Source of the DNA: Paractinoplanes maris
Lineage (GTDB): Bacteria; Actinomycetota; Actinomycetes; Mycobacteriales; Micromonosporaceae
NCBI RefSeq assembly: GCF_023544465.1
Contig: NZ_JALPVL010000009.1
Span: 310,001 to 374,000, forward strand
Length of the DNA: 64,000 nt
Direction of reading: 5' to 3'
The notes beneath the pieces are model-generated. The model saw only the letters and a list, made by a program, of their open reading frames with translations. It did not search any database and was not told the DNA's origin. The position numbers and the translations under genes are program-made. Below are positions 7,928-17,272 of this stretch, piece by piece (position 1 is the first letter of the stretch; each line of letters opens with the position of its first letter).

Positions 7928-9022
7928 ATGTCCCGGATCCCGCTCGTCGACCTGGCCGCCGCCCACGCGGAGGTGGCCGAGGAGGTCGAGGTCGGCTTCA
8001 AGCGCATCATCGCCGAGACCGCCTTCGTCGGTGGTGCCGAGGTGGCCGCGTTCGAGCAGGAGTACGCGGCCTTCAGCGGCGTCCAGCACTGCGTGGGGGT
8101 GGCCAACGGCACCGACGCGCTGGAGCTGGCCTTCCGTGCGGTCGGGGTCGGTCCCGGCAGCGAGGTGATCCTGCCGGCCAACACGTTCATCGCCACGGCC
8201 GAGGCGGTCGCCCGCGCGGGGGCCCGGGTCGTGCTGGTCGACTGCGACCCTCGTACGTACCTCATCGACGTCGAGGCCGCGCTCGCGGCCGTCACCCCGG
8301 CCACCCGGGCGATCGCGCCTGTCCACCTCTACGGCCAGATGGCCGACGTGGAGCGCCTGCGCGAGAGCGGTGTGGCCGTCGTCGAGGACGCCGCCCAGAG
8401 CCAGGGCGCGACCCGCAACGGCCGCCCGGCGGGCTCCGGCGGCATCGCGGCCACCAGCTTCTATCCCGGCAAGAATCTCGGCGCGTACGGCGATGCGGGC
8501 GCCGTGGTCACCTCCTCCGCGGAGTGGGCCACCACGGTACGCACGCTGGGCAGCCACGGCGGCCTGACGAAATACCGGCACGACCTGATCGGCGTGAACA
8601 GCCGCCTCGACGGCCTGCAGGCGGTCGTGCTGCGAGCCAAGCTGGCCCGCCTGGCCGACGGCAACAACCGGCGTCGCGCGGCGGCGGCCCGCTACGACGA
8701 ACTGCTGGCCGGCCTCGACGTGGTGACCCCGGTGACCGACGAGGGCAACGAGCACGTCTGGCACATCTACTGCGTCCGGGTGCCCCGCCGCGACGAGGTG
8801 CTGCGGAAGCTGAACGCAGCCGGCATCGGCGCGGGCATCCACTACCCGGTGCCGGTGCACCAGACCGGCGCTTTCGCCCACCTGGGCGGCTCGTTCCCGC
8901 ACACCGAGGCAGCTGCCGGCGAGATCCTGTCGCTGCCCATCTACCCACAGATCACGCCCGGCCAGCAGGCCCGCGTGGCCGAGGCGCTGGCCGCCGCACT
9001 CAGACCGGGAGCTACTGCATGA
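7928..9022 (+). CDS. DegT/DnrJ/EryC1/StrS-family PLP aminotransferase, WbpE-like
   Basis: A 364-residue aminotransferase, started by GAGGAG six bases before the ATG. It has NTFIATAEAVARAGA, the VVEDAAQSQGA motif with Asp154, and the PLP lysine K182 in TSFYPGKNLGAYGDAG, which is the typical form for WbpE, FdtB and DesV-like 3-aminotransferases. With the WbpB-like dehydrogenase (4133) and the WbpD-like acetyltransferase (3277) it would make a 3-amino sugar. It differs clearly from the other aminotransferase at 6171, so the locus holds two amino-sugar branches. The stop overlaps the start of the giant secreted protein (ATGA), tying this gene translationally to an exported product. Confidence 0.88.
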   Translation: MSRIPLVDLAAAHAEVAEEVEVGFKRIIAETAFVGGAEVAAFEQEYAAFSGVQHCVGVANGTDALELAFRAVGVGPGSEVILPANTFIATAEAVARAGARVVLVDCDPRTYLIDVEAALAAVTPATRAIAPVHLYGQMADVERLRESGVAVVEDAAQSQGATRNGRPAGSGGIAATSFYPGKNLGAYGDAGAVVTSSAEWATTVRTLGSHGGLTKYRHDLIGVNSRLDGLQAVVLRAKLARLADGNNRRRAAAARYDELLAGLDVVTPVTDEGNEHVWHIYCVRVPRRDEVLRKLNAAGIGAGIHYPVPVHQTGAFAHLGGSFPHTEAAAGEILSLPIYPQITPGQQARVAEALAAALRPGATA

Positions 9023-12000
9023 CCAAGGGCCGCCGGAGCCGGGCGCTGGTGGCCGCGGCCACCAGCCTCGTCCTCACCGCCGCCGCGCTGATCGGCACCG
9101 GGGGTGCGGCGGCCGCCGACTGTTCGGCGAACCCCGTGGTATGCGAGAACGACGAGCCGGGCGCCTCGCCGGACGAGTGGGAGATCGGCCTCGCCGGTGA
9201 CGGATCGCTGCAGGGCTTCGCCACCGACATCAGCGTCGACGCCGGTCACACGATCGACTTCAAGGTCCAGGCCGAGCACGCGTACACCATCGACATCTAC
9301 CGGCTGGGCTACTACGGCGGCGACGGCGCTCGCAAGGTGACCACGCTGCCGGGCACCTATCCGGTCCAGAATGTCGAGACAGCCTGCGTCACCGACGACG
9401 ACACCCAGGTCTACGACTGCGGCACCTGGGCGGTGTCGGCCAGTTGGCCGGTGCCCGCGACGGCCGTCTCCGGCGTCTACTTCGCGAAGATCGCCCGCAC
9501 CGACGATCCGCGCCGCCGCAGCCACATCACTTTCGTCGTCCGCGACGACGCCGGCACGTCGGACGTCATCTTCAAGACCTCCGACGCGACGTGGCAGGCG
9601 TACAACGCCTACGGTGGGCCGAACTTCTACGGCGGTCCGGGCGGCCGGGCCACAAAGGTGAGCTACAACCGGCCCTTCGCCACCCGCGGCGCGTACTGGG
9701 GCCGGGATTTCCTGTTCAGCAACGAATACCCGATGATCCGCTTCCTCGAGCGCAACGGCTACGACGTCAGTTACCTGACCGACGTCGACGCCGACCGGCA
9801 CGGCGATCTCCTCGACAACCACGAGGTGTTCCTCTCCGTCGGCCATGACGAATACTGGTCCGGGGCCGAGCGCGCCAACGTCGAGGCCGCCCGCGACGCC
9901 GGCACGAATCTGGCCTTTTTCAGTGGTAACGAGGTCTACTGGCGCACGCGCTGGGAGAACAGCAAGGACGGCGCCGGCGACCCTCACCGGACCCTGGTCT
10001 GCTACAAGGAAACCTGGGACGGCATCAGGAGCGACCCGTCCGGTGAGTCGACTGCCACCTGGCGTGATCCCCGCTTCCGGCCGCAGTCCGAGGGCGGGGG
10101 CCGGCCGGAGAACGCGTTGACCGGGACCGCCTTCATGGCCAACAGCGACGACCTCACGCTGGCCGTCCCGGCCGCGCAGGGCAAGAACCGCTTCTGGCGC
10201 CACACCGACGCGGCGGAGCAGGGGCCGGGGGAGACCGCGGAGCTGGCACCGCACACCGTCGGCTACGAGTCCGACGAGGATCTCGACAACGGCTTCCGCC
10301 CGGCCGGGCTGATCCGGCTGTCGACCACAACCGGCGCGACACCCGAATACCTGCAGGACTTCGGGCTCGAGGTCGAGGCGGGTACCACGACCCATCACAT
10401 GACCCTCTACCGCGCGCCGAGCGGCGCGCTGGTGTTCGGGGCGGGAACGGTCCAATACGCGTGGGGGCTCGACGAATACCACGACAGCGCGGCCGCGCAG
10501 GGCGAACCGGCCGACCCGCAGATGCAGCAGGCCGTGGTGAACCTGCTGGCGGACATGGGTGTGCAGCCGTCCACCCTGATGGGCTCACTGCACCCGGTGA
10601 CCGCGTCCGCGGACGCGACCGGGCCGGTCGCGACCATCGTGTCACCCGCGGCCACCTCCGTCGCCAACGGCGCCAAGATCACCGTCGCGGGCACGGCGAG
10701 CGACACCGGCGGCGGGGTGGTGGCCGGCGTGGAGGTCTCGCTCGACGACGGCCTCCGCTGGCACCCGGCCACGGGCACGACGGCCTGGTCGTACGCCGGG
10801 AATGTGACCGGCGACGGAGCCGTGACGGTCAAGGTGCGGGCGACCGACGACAGCGCGAACCTCGGTGCCGTCGCTTCCCGGACGCTGACGCTGACCGGAT
10901 CGACGTCGATCTTCGGCGCTCGGGTGCCGGCCACCCAGGCCGTCACCGACAGCAGCGCCGTGGAACTCGGTGTGAAGGTGACTCCGCAGACCGACGGGTT
11001 CGTCAAGGGTGTGCGGTTCTACAAGGGCAGCGGGAACGCCGGTCCCCATACGGGCAGCCTGTGGTCCGCCGACGGCGAGCTGATCGCGAGTGGCACGTTC
11101 GACGACGAGACCGCGCTCGGCTGGCAGACGATGCGGTTCCCGACCCCCGTCCCGGTCGTCTCGGGCCGCACCTATGTCGCGTCCTACAGCGCGCCGAGCG
11201 GGCGCTACGCGGCCGAGCCGTGGGCCTTCGCGTACGGCCCCCGCAAGGCGCTGCCGCTGATCGCCGCGAACGGGGTGCATGGCCGGATCGGGCACTTCCC
11301 CGAGGAGCCGTTCGAGAGCACCAACTACTACGTAGATGTCGTGTTCGACTCCATGGCGCGGACCGCGCCCGGCGTCACGGCCGTCTCACCGAAGCCGAAC
11401 GCGCGCTACGTGGCCACGTCGGCCCGGCCCGCGGCGACCTTCAGCAAGGCGATCGCCCCGGCCACGGTTCAGTTCACCGTGACCGCAAGCAACGGCATCC
11501 CGGTTCCGGGCACCACGGCGTACGACGCCGGTTCCCGGACAGTCTCGTTCGTGCCGTCGGCCGCCCTGCCCGCCGGGCAGAGGCTGTCGGTCGCGGTGAC
11601 GGCCACCGACACCGATGGCAACACGCTGCCGGACGACGAGACCTGGTCCTTCCACACCGATCCGGGTTCGACGACGGTCAACGGACTCTTCCCGGCCACC
11701 GAGGTGCCGGCGGATCCGGCGGTCGCCGAGCCGTCCCCGATCACGGTGGGCGTGCGGTTCACTCCCGATGTGAGCGGCACAGTGACCGGTATCCGTTTCT
11801 ACAAGGGTCCCGGCAACGGCGGCACCCACTCCGGCAGCCTGTGGTCGTCGGCCGGGTCCCGCATCACCTCGGCGACCTTTGCCAGCGAGTCGGCGAGCGG
11901 CTGGCAGGAGGCCTACTTCGCGACACCGGTGCGGGTGACGGCCGGCGCCACGTATACGGCGTCCTACTTCGCTCCGCGCGGGCAGTACGCCGCGACCGGT

Positions 12001-12639
12001 GACTACTTCACGGCGGCACGCACCGTGGGACCGTTGAGCACACCGGCCGGAGCGGGTGTCTACACCTACGGCTCGGACACCTTCCCGGAGAGCTCGTGGT
12101 CGGGCAGCAACTACTGGGTCGACGTCATGTTCGTCGCCGACCCGGCGCCCACACAGCCGGCCGTTCCCGCGGGCGCGACGACCGTCTTCGCGGCGTCGGC
12201 GACACCGGCTAACCCGAGCTGGAACGACACGGACGCGCTCGAGGTCGGTCTGGCTTTCACCTCGGATGTGGCCGGCGAGGTCAACGGGGTGCGCTTCTAC
12301 AAGGGCGCCGGGAACAGCGGCCCGCACACGGCCACACTGTGGTCGGCGTCCGGGAGTCCGATCGCGAGCGGCGGCTTCGTCAGCGAGTCCGGCACCGGCT
12401 GGCAGACCATGCTGTTCGACGAGCCGGCCCCGATCGTGGCCGGCACCCAGTACGTCGTGTCCTATTCGGCACCGGGCGGGCACTACGCCGTCGATGTCGG
12501 TGGGCTGGCGTCGCCGGTGGTGAGGGCGCCGCTCAGGACGGTCGCGAACGGGGGGCGGTACCACTACGGCGCCGGTTTCCCCGCAAACGCGGCCGGCCAC
12601 AACTACTGGGTCGACGTCGTCTTCACGCCGGCCGGCTGA
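9019..12639 (+). CDS. Giant secreted protein: N,N-dimethylformamidase-like domain, Ig-like domain and three DUF4082 modules
   Basis: The product has 1206 residues, with a start coupled by ATGA to the aminotransferase. Signal peptide: residues 1-33 (basic start, ALVAAATSLVLTAAALIG, AAAA cleavage region). Residues about 35-520 resemble the large-subunit domain of N,N-dimethylformamidase (YRLGYYGGDGAR, SDATWQAYNAYGG, VGHDEYWSG, FFSGNEVYWRTRW, and the closing APSGALVFGAGTVQYAWGL). An Ig-like domain follows (about 535-628, VATIVSPAATSVANGAKITV). DUF4082 modules lie at about 630-780, 890-1045 and 1050-1206; a Big_5-like domain (about 785-888) separates the first two. Each module carries the VRFYKG and NYWVDVVF hallmarks. 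The true substrate is unknown; position in a polysaccharide operon suggests it acts on or in the polymer. Unlike the paralogue at 27079, its DUF4082 modules lack the CPC start. Confidence 0.85.
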   Translation: MTKGRRSRALVAAATSLVLTAAALIGTGGAAAADCSANPVVCENDEPGASPDEWEIGLAGDGSLQGFATDISVDAGHTIDFKVQAEHAYTIDIYRLGYYGGDGARKVTTLPGTYPVQNVETACVTDDDTQVYDCGTWAVSASWPVPATAVSGVYFAKIARTDDPRRRSHITFVVRDDAGTSDVIFKTSDATWQAYNAYGGPNFYGGPGGRATKVSYNRPFATRGAYWGRDFLFSNEYPMIRFLERNGYDVSYLTDVDADRHGDLLDNHEVFLSVGHDEYWSGAERANVEAARDAGTNLAFFSGNEVYWRTRWENSKDGAGDPHRTLVCYKETWDGIRSDPSGESTATWRDPRFRPQSEGGGRPENALTGTAFMANSDDLTLAVPAAQGKNRFWRHTDAAEQGPGETAELAPHTVGYESDEDLDNGFRPAGLIRLSTTTGATPEYLQDFGLEVEAGTTTHHMTLYRAPSGALVFGAGTVQYAWGLDEYHDSAAAQGEPADPQMQQAVVNLLADMGVQPSTLMGSLHPVTASADATGPVATIVSPAATSVANGAKITVAGTASDTGGGVVAGVEVSLDDGLRWHPATGTTAWSYAGNVTGDGAVTVKVRATDDSANLGAVASRTLTLTGSTSIFGARVPATQAVTDSSAVELGVKVTPQTDGFVKGVRFYKGSGNAGPHTGSLWSADGELIASGTFDDETALGWQTMRFPTPVPVVSGRTYVASYSAPSGRYAAEPWAFAYGPRKALPLIAANGVHGRIGHFPEEPFESTNYYVDVVFDSMARTAPGVTAVSPKPNARYVATSARPAATFSKAIAPATVQFTVTASNGIPVPGTTAYDAGSRTVSFVPSAALPAGQRLSVAVTATDTDGNTLPDDETWSFHTDPGSTTVNGLFPATEVPADPAVAEPSPITVGVRFTPDVSGTVTGIRFYKGPGNGGTHSGSLWSSAGSRITSATFASESASGWQEAYFATPVRVTAGATYTASYFAPRGQYAATGDYFTAARTVGPLSTPAGAGVYTYGSDTFPESSWSGSNYWVDVMFVADPAPTQPAVPAGATTVFAASATPANPSWNDTDALEVGLAFTSDVAGEVNGVRFYKGAGNSGPHTATLWSASGSPIASGGFVSESGTGWQTMLFDEPAPIVAGTQYVVSYSAPGGHYAVDVGGLASPVVRAPLRTVANGGRYHYGAGFPANAAGHNYWVDVVFTPAG

Positions 12640-12654
12640 GGCTGCGGAGAAACC

Positions 12655-13887
12655 GTGTACGTGAGTCTGCGCGACCGGCCCGGATCGGATGCCGGATCCG
12701 GGGCCGGGCGCGTCGCCCGGCGGGTCTCCTCGACTGTGTTCCTGCTGGGCACGGTGAGCCTGCTGACCGACGTCTCCTCGGAGATGGTGGCGTCGGTGCT
12801 GCCGCTGTATCTCACCGCGTCCGTCGGGCTCAGCCTGTTCGCGTACGGCTTCCTGGACGGCATGTACCAGGGAGTCAGTGCCGTCGTCCGGATCGCCGGC
12901 GGCTTCGCCGGTGACCGGGGCGGACAACCCAAGTGGGTCGCGGTGCTCGGGTACGGCGCGTCCGCGCTCAGCCGGCTCGCGATGCTGCCCGCGGCCGGTT
13001 TCGCCGCGATCACCGCGGTGGTGACCGCCGACCGGCTGGGCAAGGGCTTGCGGACGGCGCCGCGCGACGCCCTGATCGTGGAGGCGTCGGACCCGGCGCT
13101 GCTCGGCCGCTCGTTCGGCGTGCACCGCGCGCTGGACACGGTCGGAGCCGCGCTCGGGCCGTTGGTGGCGTTCGCCCTGCTGGCGAGCGTCCCCGGCAGC
13201 TACGACTCCGTCTTCGTGGTGTCGTTCGCGTTCGCGATCGTCGGCGTCGCGGTTCTGGTGCTCTTCGTGCCCAATCTGCGTACCGCCGGCAGCGCCGCGA
13301 AGATCGGGCTGCGGATGGCCCTGAGCGAGATCAGTGGCCGCCGGTTGCGCCGACCGCTGGTGGCCGCCGGACTTCTGGGGCTGCTGACCGTCGGGGACGG
13401 CTTTCTCTACCTGACGCTGCAGGAGCGCGACAACCTGACCGCGGTCTACTTCCCGCTGCTGTATGTCGGTACGAACATCGCCTACCTGGCGCTGGCCGTA
13501 CCTCTGGGCCGGCTCTCGGACCGGATCGGGCGGGCCCGCGTGCTCGTGGCCGGGCATGTCGCCCTGCTCGGCTGCTATCTGCTGGCAGCCCTGCCGGCCG
13601 GGGGTGTCGCGCTGACCGCCGGCGTCCTGCTGCTGCTCGGTGTGTTCTACGCGAGCACCGACGGGGTCCTGCCGGCCCTGATCGGCCGGTTGGTCCGGCC
13701 CGAAGCGCGCGGCAGCGGCATCGCGGCCGCCCAGACCGTCGTGGCGCTGTCCCGGTTCGCGTCGTCCTTGCTGTTCGGCCTCCTGTGGACGTTCCAGGGG
13801 CCGGGGCGCTCGCTGCTCCTGTTCGCCGTGGTGCTGACGGTGGCTGTTCCGGCGGCCGGGTGGCTTCTGCGGGACAGTGACCGATGA
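12655..13887 (+). CDS. MFS transporter
   Basis: A 410-residue integral membrane protein with about 12 predicted helices. It begins at a GTG with GGAGAAACC just upstream. The loop LGKGLRTAPRDALI is characteristic of one bacterial MFS branch, and motif A appears in the second half as RLSDRIGRARV. It sits directly behind the giant secreted protein and overlaps the next gene (ATGA). The cargo is unknown; export of a sugar-related or small metabolite is possible. It is not the polymer flippase, which is encoded at 17273. Confidence 0.85.
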   Translation: MYVSLRDRPGSDAGSGAGRVARRVSSTVFLLGTVSLLTDVSSEMVASVLPLYLTASVGLSLFAYGFLDGMYQGVSAVVRIAGGFAGDRGGQPKWVAVLGYGASALSRLAMLPAAGFAAITAVVTADRLGKGLRTAPRDALIVEASDPALLGRSFGVHRALDTVGAALGPLVAFALLASVPGSYDSVFVVSFAFAIVGVAVLVLFVPNLRTAGSAAKIGLRMALSEISGRRLRRPLVAAGLLGLLTVGDGFLYLTLQERDNLTAVYFPLLYVGTNIAYLALAVPLGRLSDRIGRARVLVAGHVALLGCYLLAALPAGGVALTAGVLLLLGVFYASTDGVLPALIGRLVRPEARGSGIAAAQTVVALSRFASSLLFGLLWTFQGPGRSLLLFAVVLTVAVPAAGWLLRDSDR

Positions 13888-14903
13888 CCCGGCGGTTCCG
13901 TGCCCTGGTCTTCGCCGCGATCCTGGTGCTGGCCGCCTTCGGCGCCGGGGGCTACGTCTGGAACACGCGGCAGAGCCAGGCCCAGAGCCGGGCCGAGGCG
14001 CCTGCCGTCGCGCAGGGCGGCGACCTCGCCTCTCTGCGCTCGCAGCCCCATCTGGTCTTCCGCAGCACGGCGCTGGGCGACGGCTACGGCAAGGTCGCGG
14101 TCGTGCCGTTGTCGGCGCCGACCGGGCCCCGCGCCTTCACACCGGCGTCGTGCGAGCGGGTCTACGCCACCGCCGGCGACGCGATCTGCCTCTACGCCGA
14201 CCGTGGACTCGTCACCACCTATCACTCCCGGCTGCTCGACAGTTCCTGGGCGTCCGTGCACGAGCTGCCGCTGACCGGCCTGCCCAGCCGGGCGCGGCTG
14301 TCCCGGGACGGTTCGCTGGTCGCCACCACCACGTTTGTCTACGGCGACTCCTACGCCGATCCGGGGCAGTTCTCGACCCGTACGGTGGTGACCCGTGCCG
14401 GCGGCGAGCTGGTCGGCGACATCGAGAAGTTCCGGCTGATCGTCGACGGCCGGGTGGTGACGGCGGCCGACAAGAACCTGTGGGGTGTCACGTTCGCCGA
14501 CGACGACCGCTTCTACGCCACCGCCGCTTCCGGCGGGAAGACCTGGCTGGTCGACGGCAGCCTCAAGGCCCGTACGGTCACCGCGCTGCACGGCGATGTC
14601 GAATGCCCGTCGCTGTCGCCGGACCGCACCCGCGTCGCCTACAAGAAGCACGGCGACCTGCCGCCGGGCCAGTGGCGGCTCGCCGTCTACGACCTGCGCA
14701 CCGGCCAGGAGACGATGCTGGCTGAACCCGGCAGCGTCGACGACCAGGCGGAGTGGCTGGACGACGCCACCGTCGTCTACGGCCTGTCCCGCACAGCCGG
14801 CAACGGCGCCGCCACGAGCGACGTGTGGCGCGTGCCCGCCGACGGCAGCGGTAGCCCGCAACTGCTGGTCCCGGACGCCTGGTCGCCCGCGGTCGTGCGG
14901 TGA
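13884..14903 (+). CDS. Membrane-anchored TolB-like beta-propeller protein
   Basis: The product has 339 residues. An uncleaved-looking signal anchor (RALVFAAILVLAAFGAGGYVW, about residues 6-26) is followed by an extracytoplasmic domain with repeated propeller-type strands, for example SPDRTRVAYKKHG, WRLAVYDLRTGQE and SDVWRVPADGSG, close to TolB/WD40-like repeats. Such propellers usually bind proteins or peptides. The gene lies in the polysaccharide operon between the MFS transporter (ATGA overlap) and a glycosyltransferase (40-base gap). No catalytic residues are evident, so a scaffolding or sensing role at the cell surface is the most that can be said. Confidence 0.7.
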   Translation: MTRRFRALVFAAILVLAAFGAGGYVWNTRQSQAQSRAEAPAVAQGGDLASLRSQPHLVFRSTALGDGYGKVAVVPLSAPTGPRAFTPASCERVYATAGDAICLYADRGLVTTYHSRLLDSSWASVHELPLTGLPSRARLSRDGSLVATTTFVYGDSYADPGQFSTRTVVTRAGGELVGDIEKFRLIVDGRVVTAADKNLWGVTFADDDRFYATAASGGKTWLVDGSLKARTVTALHGDVECPSLSPDRTRVAYKKHGDLPPGQWRLAVYDLRTGQETMLAEPGSVDDQAEWLDDATVVYGLSRTAGNGAATSDVWRVPADGSGSPQLLVPDAWSPAVVR

Positions 14904-14943
14904 CCAGGCCCCCGGCGATGCCCCACGAGGAACCGGAGAAACG

Positions 14944-16023
14944 GTGAAGAAGATCGTGATCGACCTGGCCCGACGAGGGGTCGGCCACTATCGGCGGGCC
15001 ACCGACCGGAAGGCGCGGCAGGTCCCGCGGTTCGGGGTGGGAGCGCCGACCGCCACCGGGCCCACGGTCTACTACCTGGCTCCCGACAACGATCGCCCCA
15101 GTGGCGGCGTGCGGGTCATCTACCGGCACGTCGACCTGCTCGGCGAGCTCGGCATCCGGGCGGCGGTCGTGCACGAGAAGGCCGGCTTCCGCTGCTCATG
15201 GTTCGCGAACGAGACGCCGGTCGTGACCGCCGCCGCCGTCGTCCCCGGCCGCGCCGACGTGCTCGTCGTCCCCGAGTGGTACGGCCCGGCCATGGGGCAG
15301 GTGCCGCGGGAGCCCCGCCTGGTCGTGTTCAACCAGAGGGCGTACGACACCTTCGACAGCGTCCCCTACGACGGCACCGCGCCGGGAGCGCCGTATTCCG
15401 AGCCGCACCCGGTCGCCCTGCTGGCCGTCTCCGACGACAACGTCGAGCTGCTCCGATACGCGTTCCCGCGGATTCCGGTGCACCTGACCCGCAATGTCAT
15501 CGACGACCGGATCTTCTTCCCGTCATCCGCGCCGCGCCGCCGGCTCCTGTCCTACGTCCCGCACCGCCGGCACGCCGAACGCGAGCAGTTGCTGCACATC
15601 CTCCGGTCCCGCGGGGTGCTCCGCGGCTGGGACCTGACAGCGATCAGCGGCCGCACCGAGGAGGAGACCGCCGCCATCATGCGGGACAGCGCGGTCTTCC
15701 TGAGCCTCAGTGAGCGCGAGGGCTTCGGCCTGCCGCCGGCCGAGGCGATGGCCTGCGGGTCGTACGTGGTGGGGTATCCCGGTCTGGCCGGCCGGGAGTT
15801 CCTGGACCCCGCGTATTCGGCGCCGGTGGCCGACGGTGACCTGCTGGCCCTGGCCCGCGCCGTGGAAGACGCCTGCGCCACCTTCGACAGCGACCCCGCG
15901 GTGCCGGCCAAGAAGGGGGCGGAGGCCTCCCGGCAGGTGCTCTCCCGGTACTCGGCGGACAACCTCCGTGCGGACCTGACCGCTTTCTACGGCCCGCTTC
16001 TGCCCTTAAGGCGTGTTTCATGA
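14944..16023 (+). CDS. Glycosyltransferase, GT-B fold, family 4-like
   Basis: A 359-residue cytoplasmic glycosyltransferase. It starts at the GTG at 14944, with GGAGAAAC directly upstream. The C-terminal half holds the donor-binding motif with the E-x7-E pair, in SEREGFGLPPAEAMACG, followed by YVVGYPGLAGREF. The N-terminal half has the GT-B opening YYLAPDNDRPSGGVRVIYRH. It probably adds one sugar of the repeat unit. The last residues (LRRVS) and the stop codon lie inside the left arm of a 33-bp inverted repeat, so the original C-terminus may have been a little different. It is the last gene of the plus-strand operon that begins at 4133. Confidence 0.88.
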   Translation: MKKIVIDLARRGVGHYRRATDRKARQVPRFGVGAPTATGPTVYYLAPDNDRPSGGVRVIYRHVDLLGELGIRAAVVHEKAGFRCSWFANETPVVTAAAVVPGRADVLVVPEWYGPAMGQVPREPRLVVFNQRAYDTFDSVPYDGTAPGAPYSEPHPVALLAVSDDNVELLRYAFPRIPVHLTRNVIDDRIFFPSSAPRRRLLSYVPHRRHAEREQLLHILRSRGVLRGWDLTAISGRTEEETAAIMRDSAVFLSLSEREGFGLPPAEAMACGSYVVGYPGLAGREFLDPAYSAPVADGDLLALARAVEDACATFDSDPAVPAKKGAEASRQVLSRYSADNLRADLTAFYGPLLPLRRVS

Positions 16024-16173
16024 CTGGGGCCGGCCTGCGCCGAGGCCCAGATTCCGCCTGCGCACGTCCCGCGAAAGGCCGGTTACAACACCGGTAGCCT
16101 GCCTTCCCCGGGCCGCACGCAGACGAAATCTGGACCGCACCGCAGGCCGGCCCCAGTCATGAAACACGCCTTA
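16007..16173. mobile_element. MITE-like element with 33-bp perfect terminal inverted repeats
   Basis: The left arm 16007-16039 (starts TAAGGCGTGTTTCATGACTG) and right arm 16141-16173 are perfect inverse copies, 33 bases each, around a 101-base core. The core carries a further imperfect repeat: CCAGATTCCGCCTGCG near 16047 against CGCAGACGAAATCTGG near 16118. Each end is bordered by TA (16007-16008 and 16172-16173), so the element proper is probably 16009-16171 with a TA target duplication, as IS630/Tc1 relatives make; an IS5-type TNA target is also possible. It has no open frame and so is non-autonomous. It lies exactly between two convergent glycosyltransferases and supplies both stop codons; as RNA it would also be a strong hairpin that could end transcription from both sides. 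Confidence 0.75.
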
Positions 16174-17271
16174 GATGCCCTGCTCCACCCACCGGCGGTG
16201 GTGGGCGTCGTTGCGCAGCCTCCGGTAGACCTCCCAGGCGAAGAAGGTCGGCACGACCGGTGACAGCTTCGCGCCGACCCGGCGACGGGCCGCGAGCCGC
16301 CGCCAGTCCTTGAGCTCGCGCGCTTGCGGATAGACGTCGAGCGCGAAGGCCACGTACTCGTCGATCGGCTCGACCTCGGTCAGCTTGCGGTCGTAGGCGT
16401 GGTAGCACGCCTCGAGTGCCTCCACGGCCAGGGCCCGCCGGGCCGCGTCGTGCAACTCGGTGGCCCGGGGGAGCTTGCCGCCCGGGCCCTCGAAGACGGC
16501 GTCGAAGGCGACCTGCCGCTCGCGCAGGTCGAGCAGGCGTCCCGAGCCCGCGTTGACGCTCAAACTCGCCGCGTGCTCGCGGTGCAGAGCCTGGACGGCG
16601 CCGTCGATGCGGGCCACGTCGGACACGGCTGACACCCGCATCCAGGCTTCCATGTCGCAGGCGTAACGCATACGGGTGTCCCAGGGGCCGACCTCGGCGT
16701 AGACGCTCGCCCGCACGACCGCCTCCGGCGTGGTGATGCAGTTGACCCCGGTGCGGCATCGCTCGGCCAGCCAGTCCTCGCCCGACCACACCGTCCAGCC
16801 CGTGATCTCCGTACGGGGAGAGGGAGGTTCTTCGGTGTGGAAGTGGAGCGGACGACCGTAGACCAGGCCGACCTCGGGGTAGGCGTCGAAGACCCGCACC
16901 GCGCGATCCAGACTGCCGGGGGTCAGCAGATCATCGGCGTCGAGGCGGACGACGAACTCGCCGGTGGCCCGCTCGAGGCCGTCGTTGAAAGCCAGGCACG
17001 GCCCGTGGTTGACCGGGTTGCCGACCACGACCACCCGGCTGTCGCCCCGGGCGAGTTCCTCGGCGACCGCCAGGGTGTCGTCCGTGGAGCTGTCGTTCAC
17101 CACGACGACCTCGGTCTCGACGCCTTCCTGGGCGAGGACGCTGCCCACGCTCGACGGCAGGAAGTGCCCGTAGTTGTACGTGGGGATCACCACCGACACC
17201 CGCGCCGACGGCCGCCCGGCTGCCTTGCTTCCCCGGTACGGAACGACAGCCTTGGCCCGAAGCCTGCTCAT
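16171..17271 (-). CDS. Glycosyltransferase family 2
   Basis: A 366-residue GT-A enzyme. It has the nucleotide-binding opening VSVVIPTYNYGHFLPSSV, the VVNDSSTDDT segment and the metal-binding acidic motif in VRLDADDLLTPGS near residue 117. The DXD-bearing domain ends at about residue 220. The C-terminal 140 residues are helical and probably hold the acceptor site (MRYACDMEAWMRVS, VQALHREHAASLS). It is the last gene of the minus-strand operon Wzz-Wzy-GT4-Wzx-GT2, starting one base after the flippase stop. Its TAA stop is provided by the end of the MITE-like repeat. Confidence 0.9.
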   Translation of the reverse strand: MSRLRAKAVVPYRGSKAAGRPSARVSVVIPTYNYGHFLPSSVGSVLAQEGVETEVVVVNDSSTDDTLAVAEELARGDSRVVVVGNPVNHGPCLAFNDGLERATGEFVVRLDADDLLTPGSLDRAVRVFDAYPEVGLVYGRPLHFHTEEPPSPRTEITGWTVWSGEDWLAERCRTGVNCITTPEAVVRASVYAEVGPWDTRMRYACDMEAWMRVSAVSDVARIDGAVQALHREHAASLSVNAGSGRLLDLRERQVAFDAVFEGPGGKLPRATELHDAARRALAVEALEACYHAYDRKLTEVEPIDEYVAFALDVYPQARELKDWRRLAARRRVGAKLSPVVPTFFAWEVYRRLRNDAHHRRWVEQGI

Positions 17272-17272
17272 C

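Noticed and set aside
11386..13557. Long minus-strand frame (723 residues)
   Set aside because: Mirrors the secreted protein and MFS gene; no family similarity and no ribosome site.
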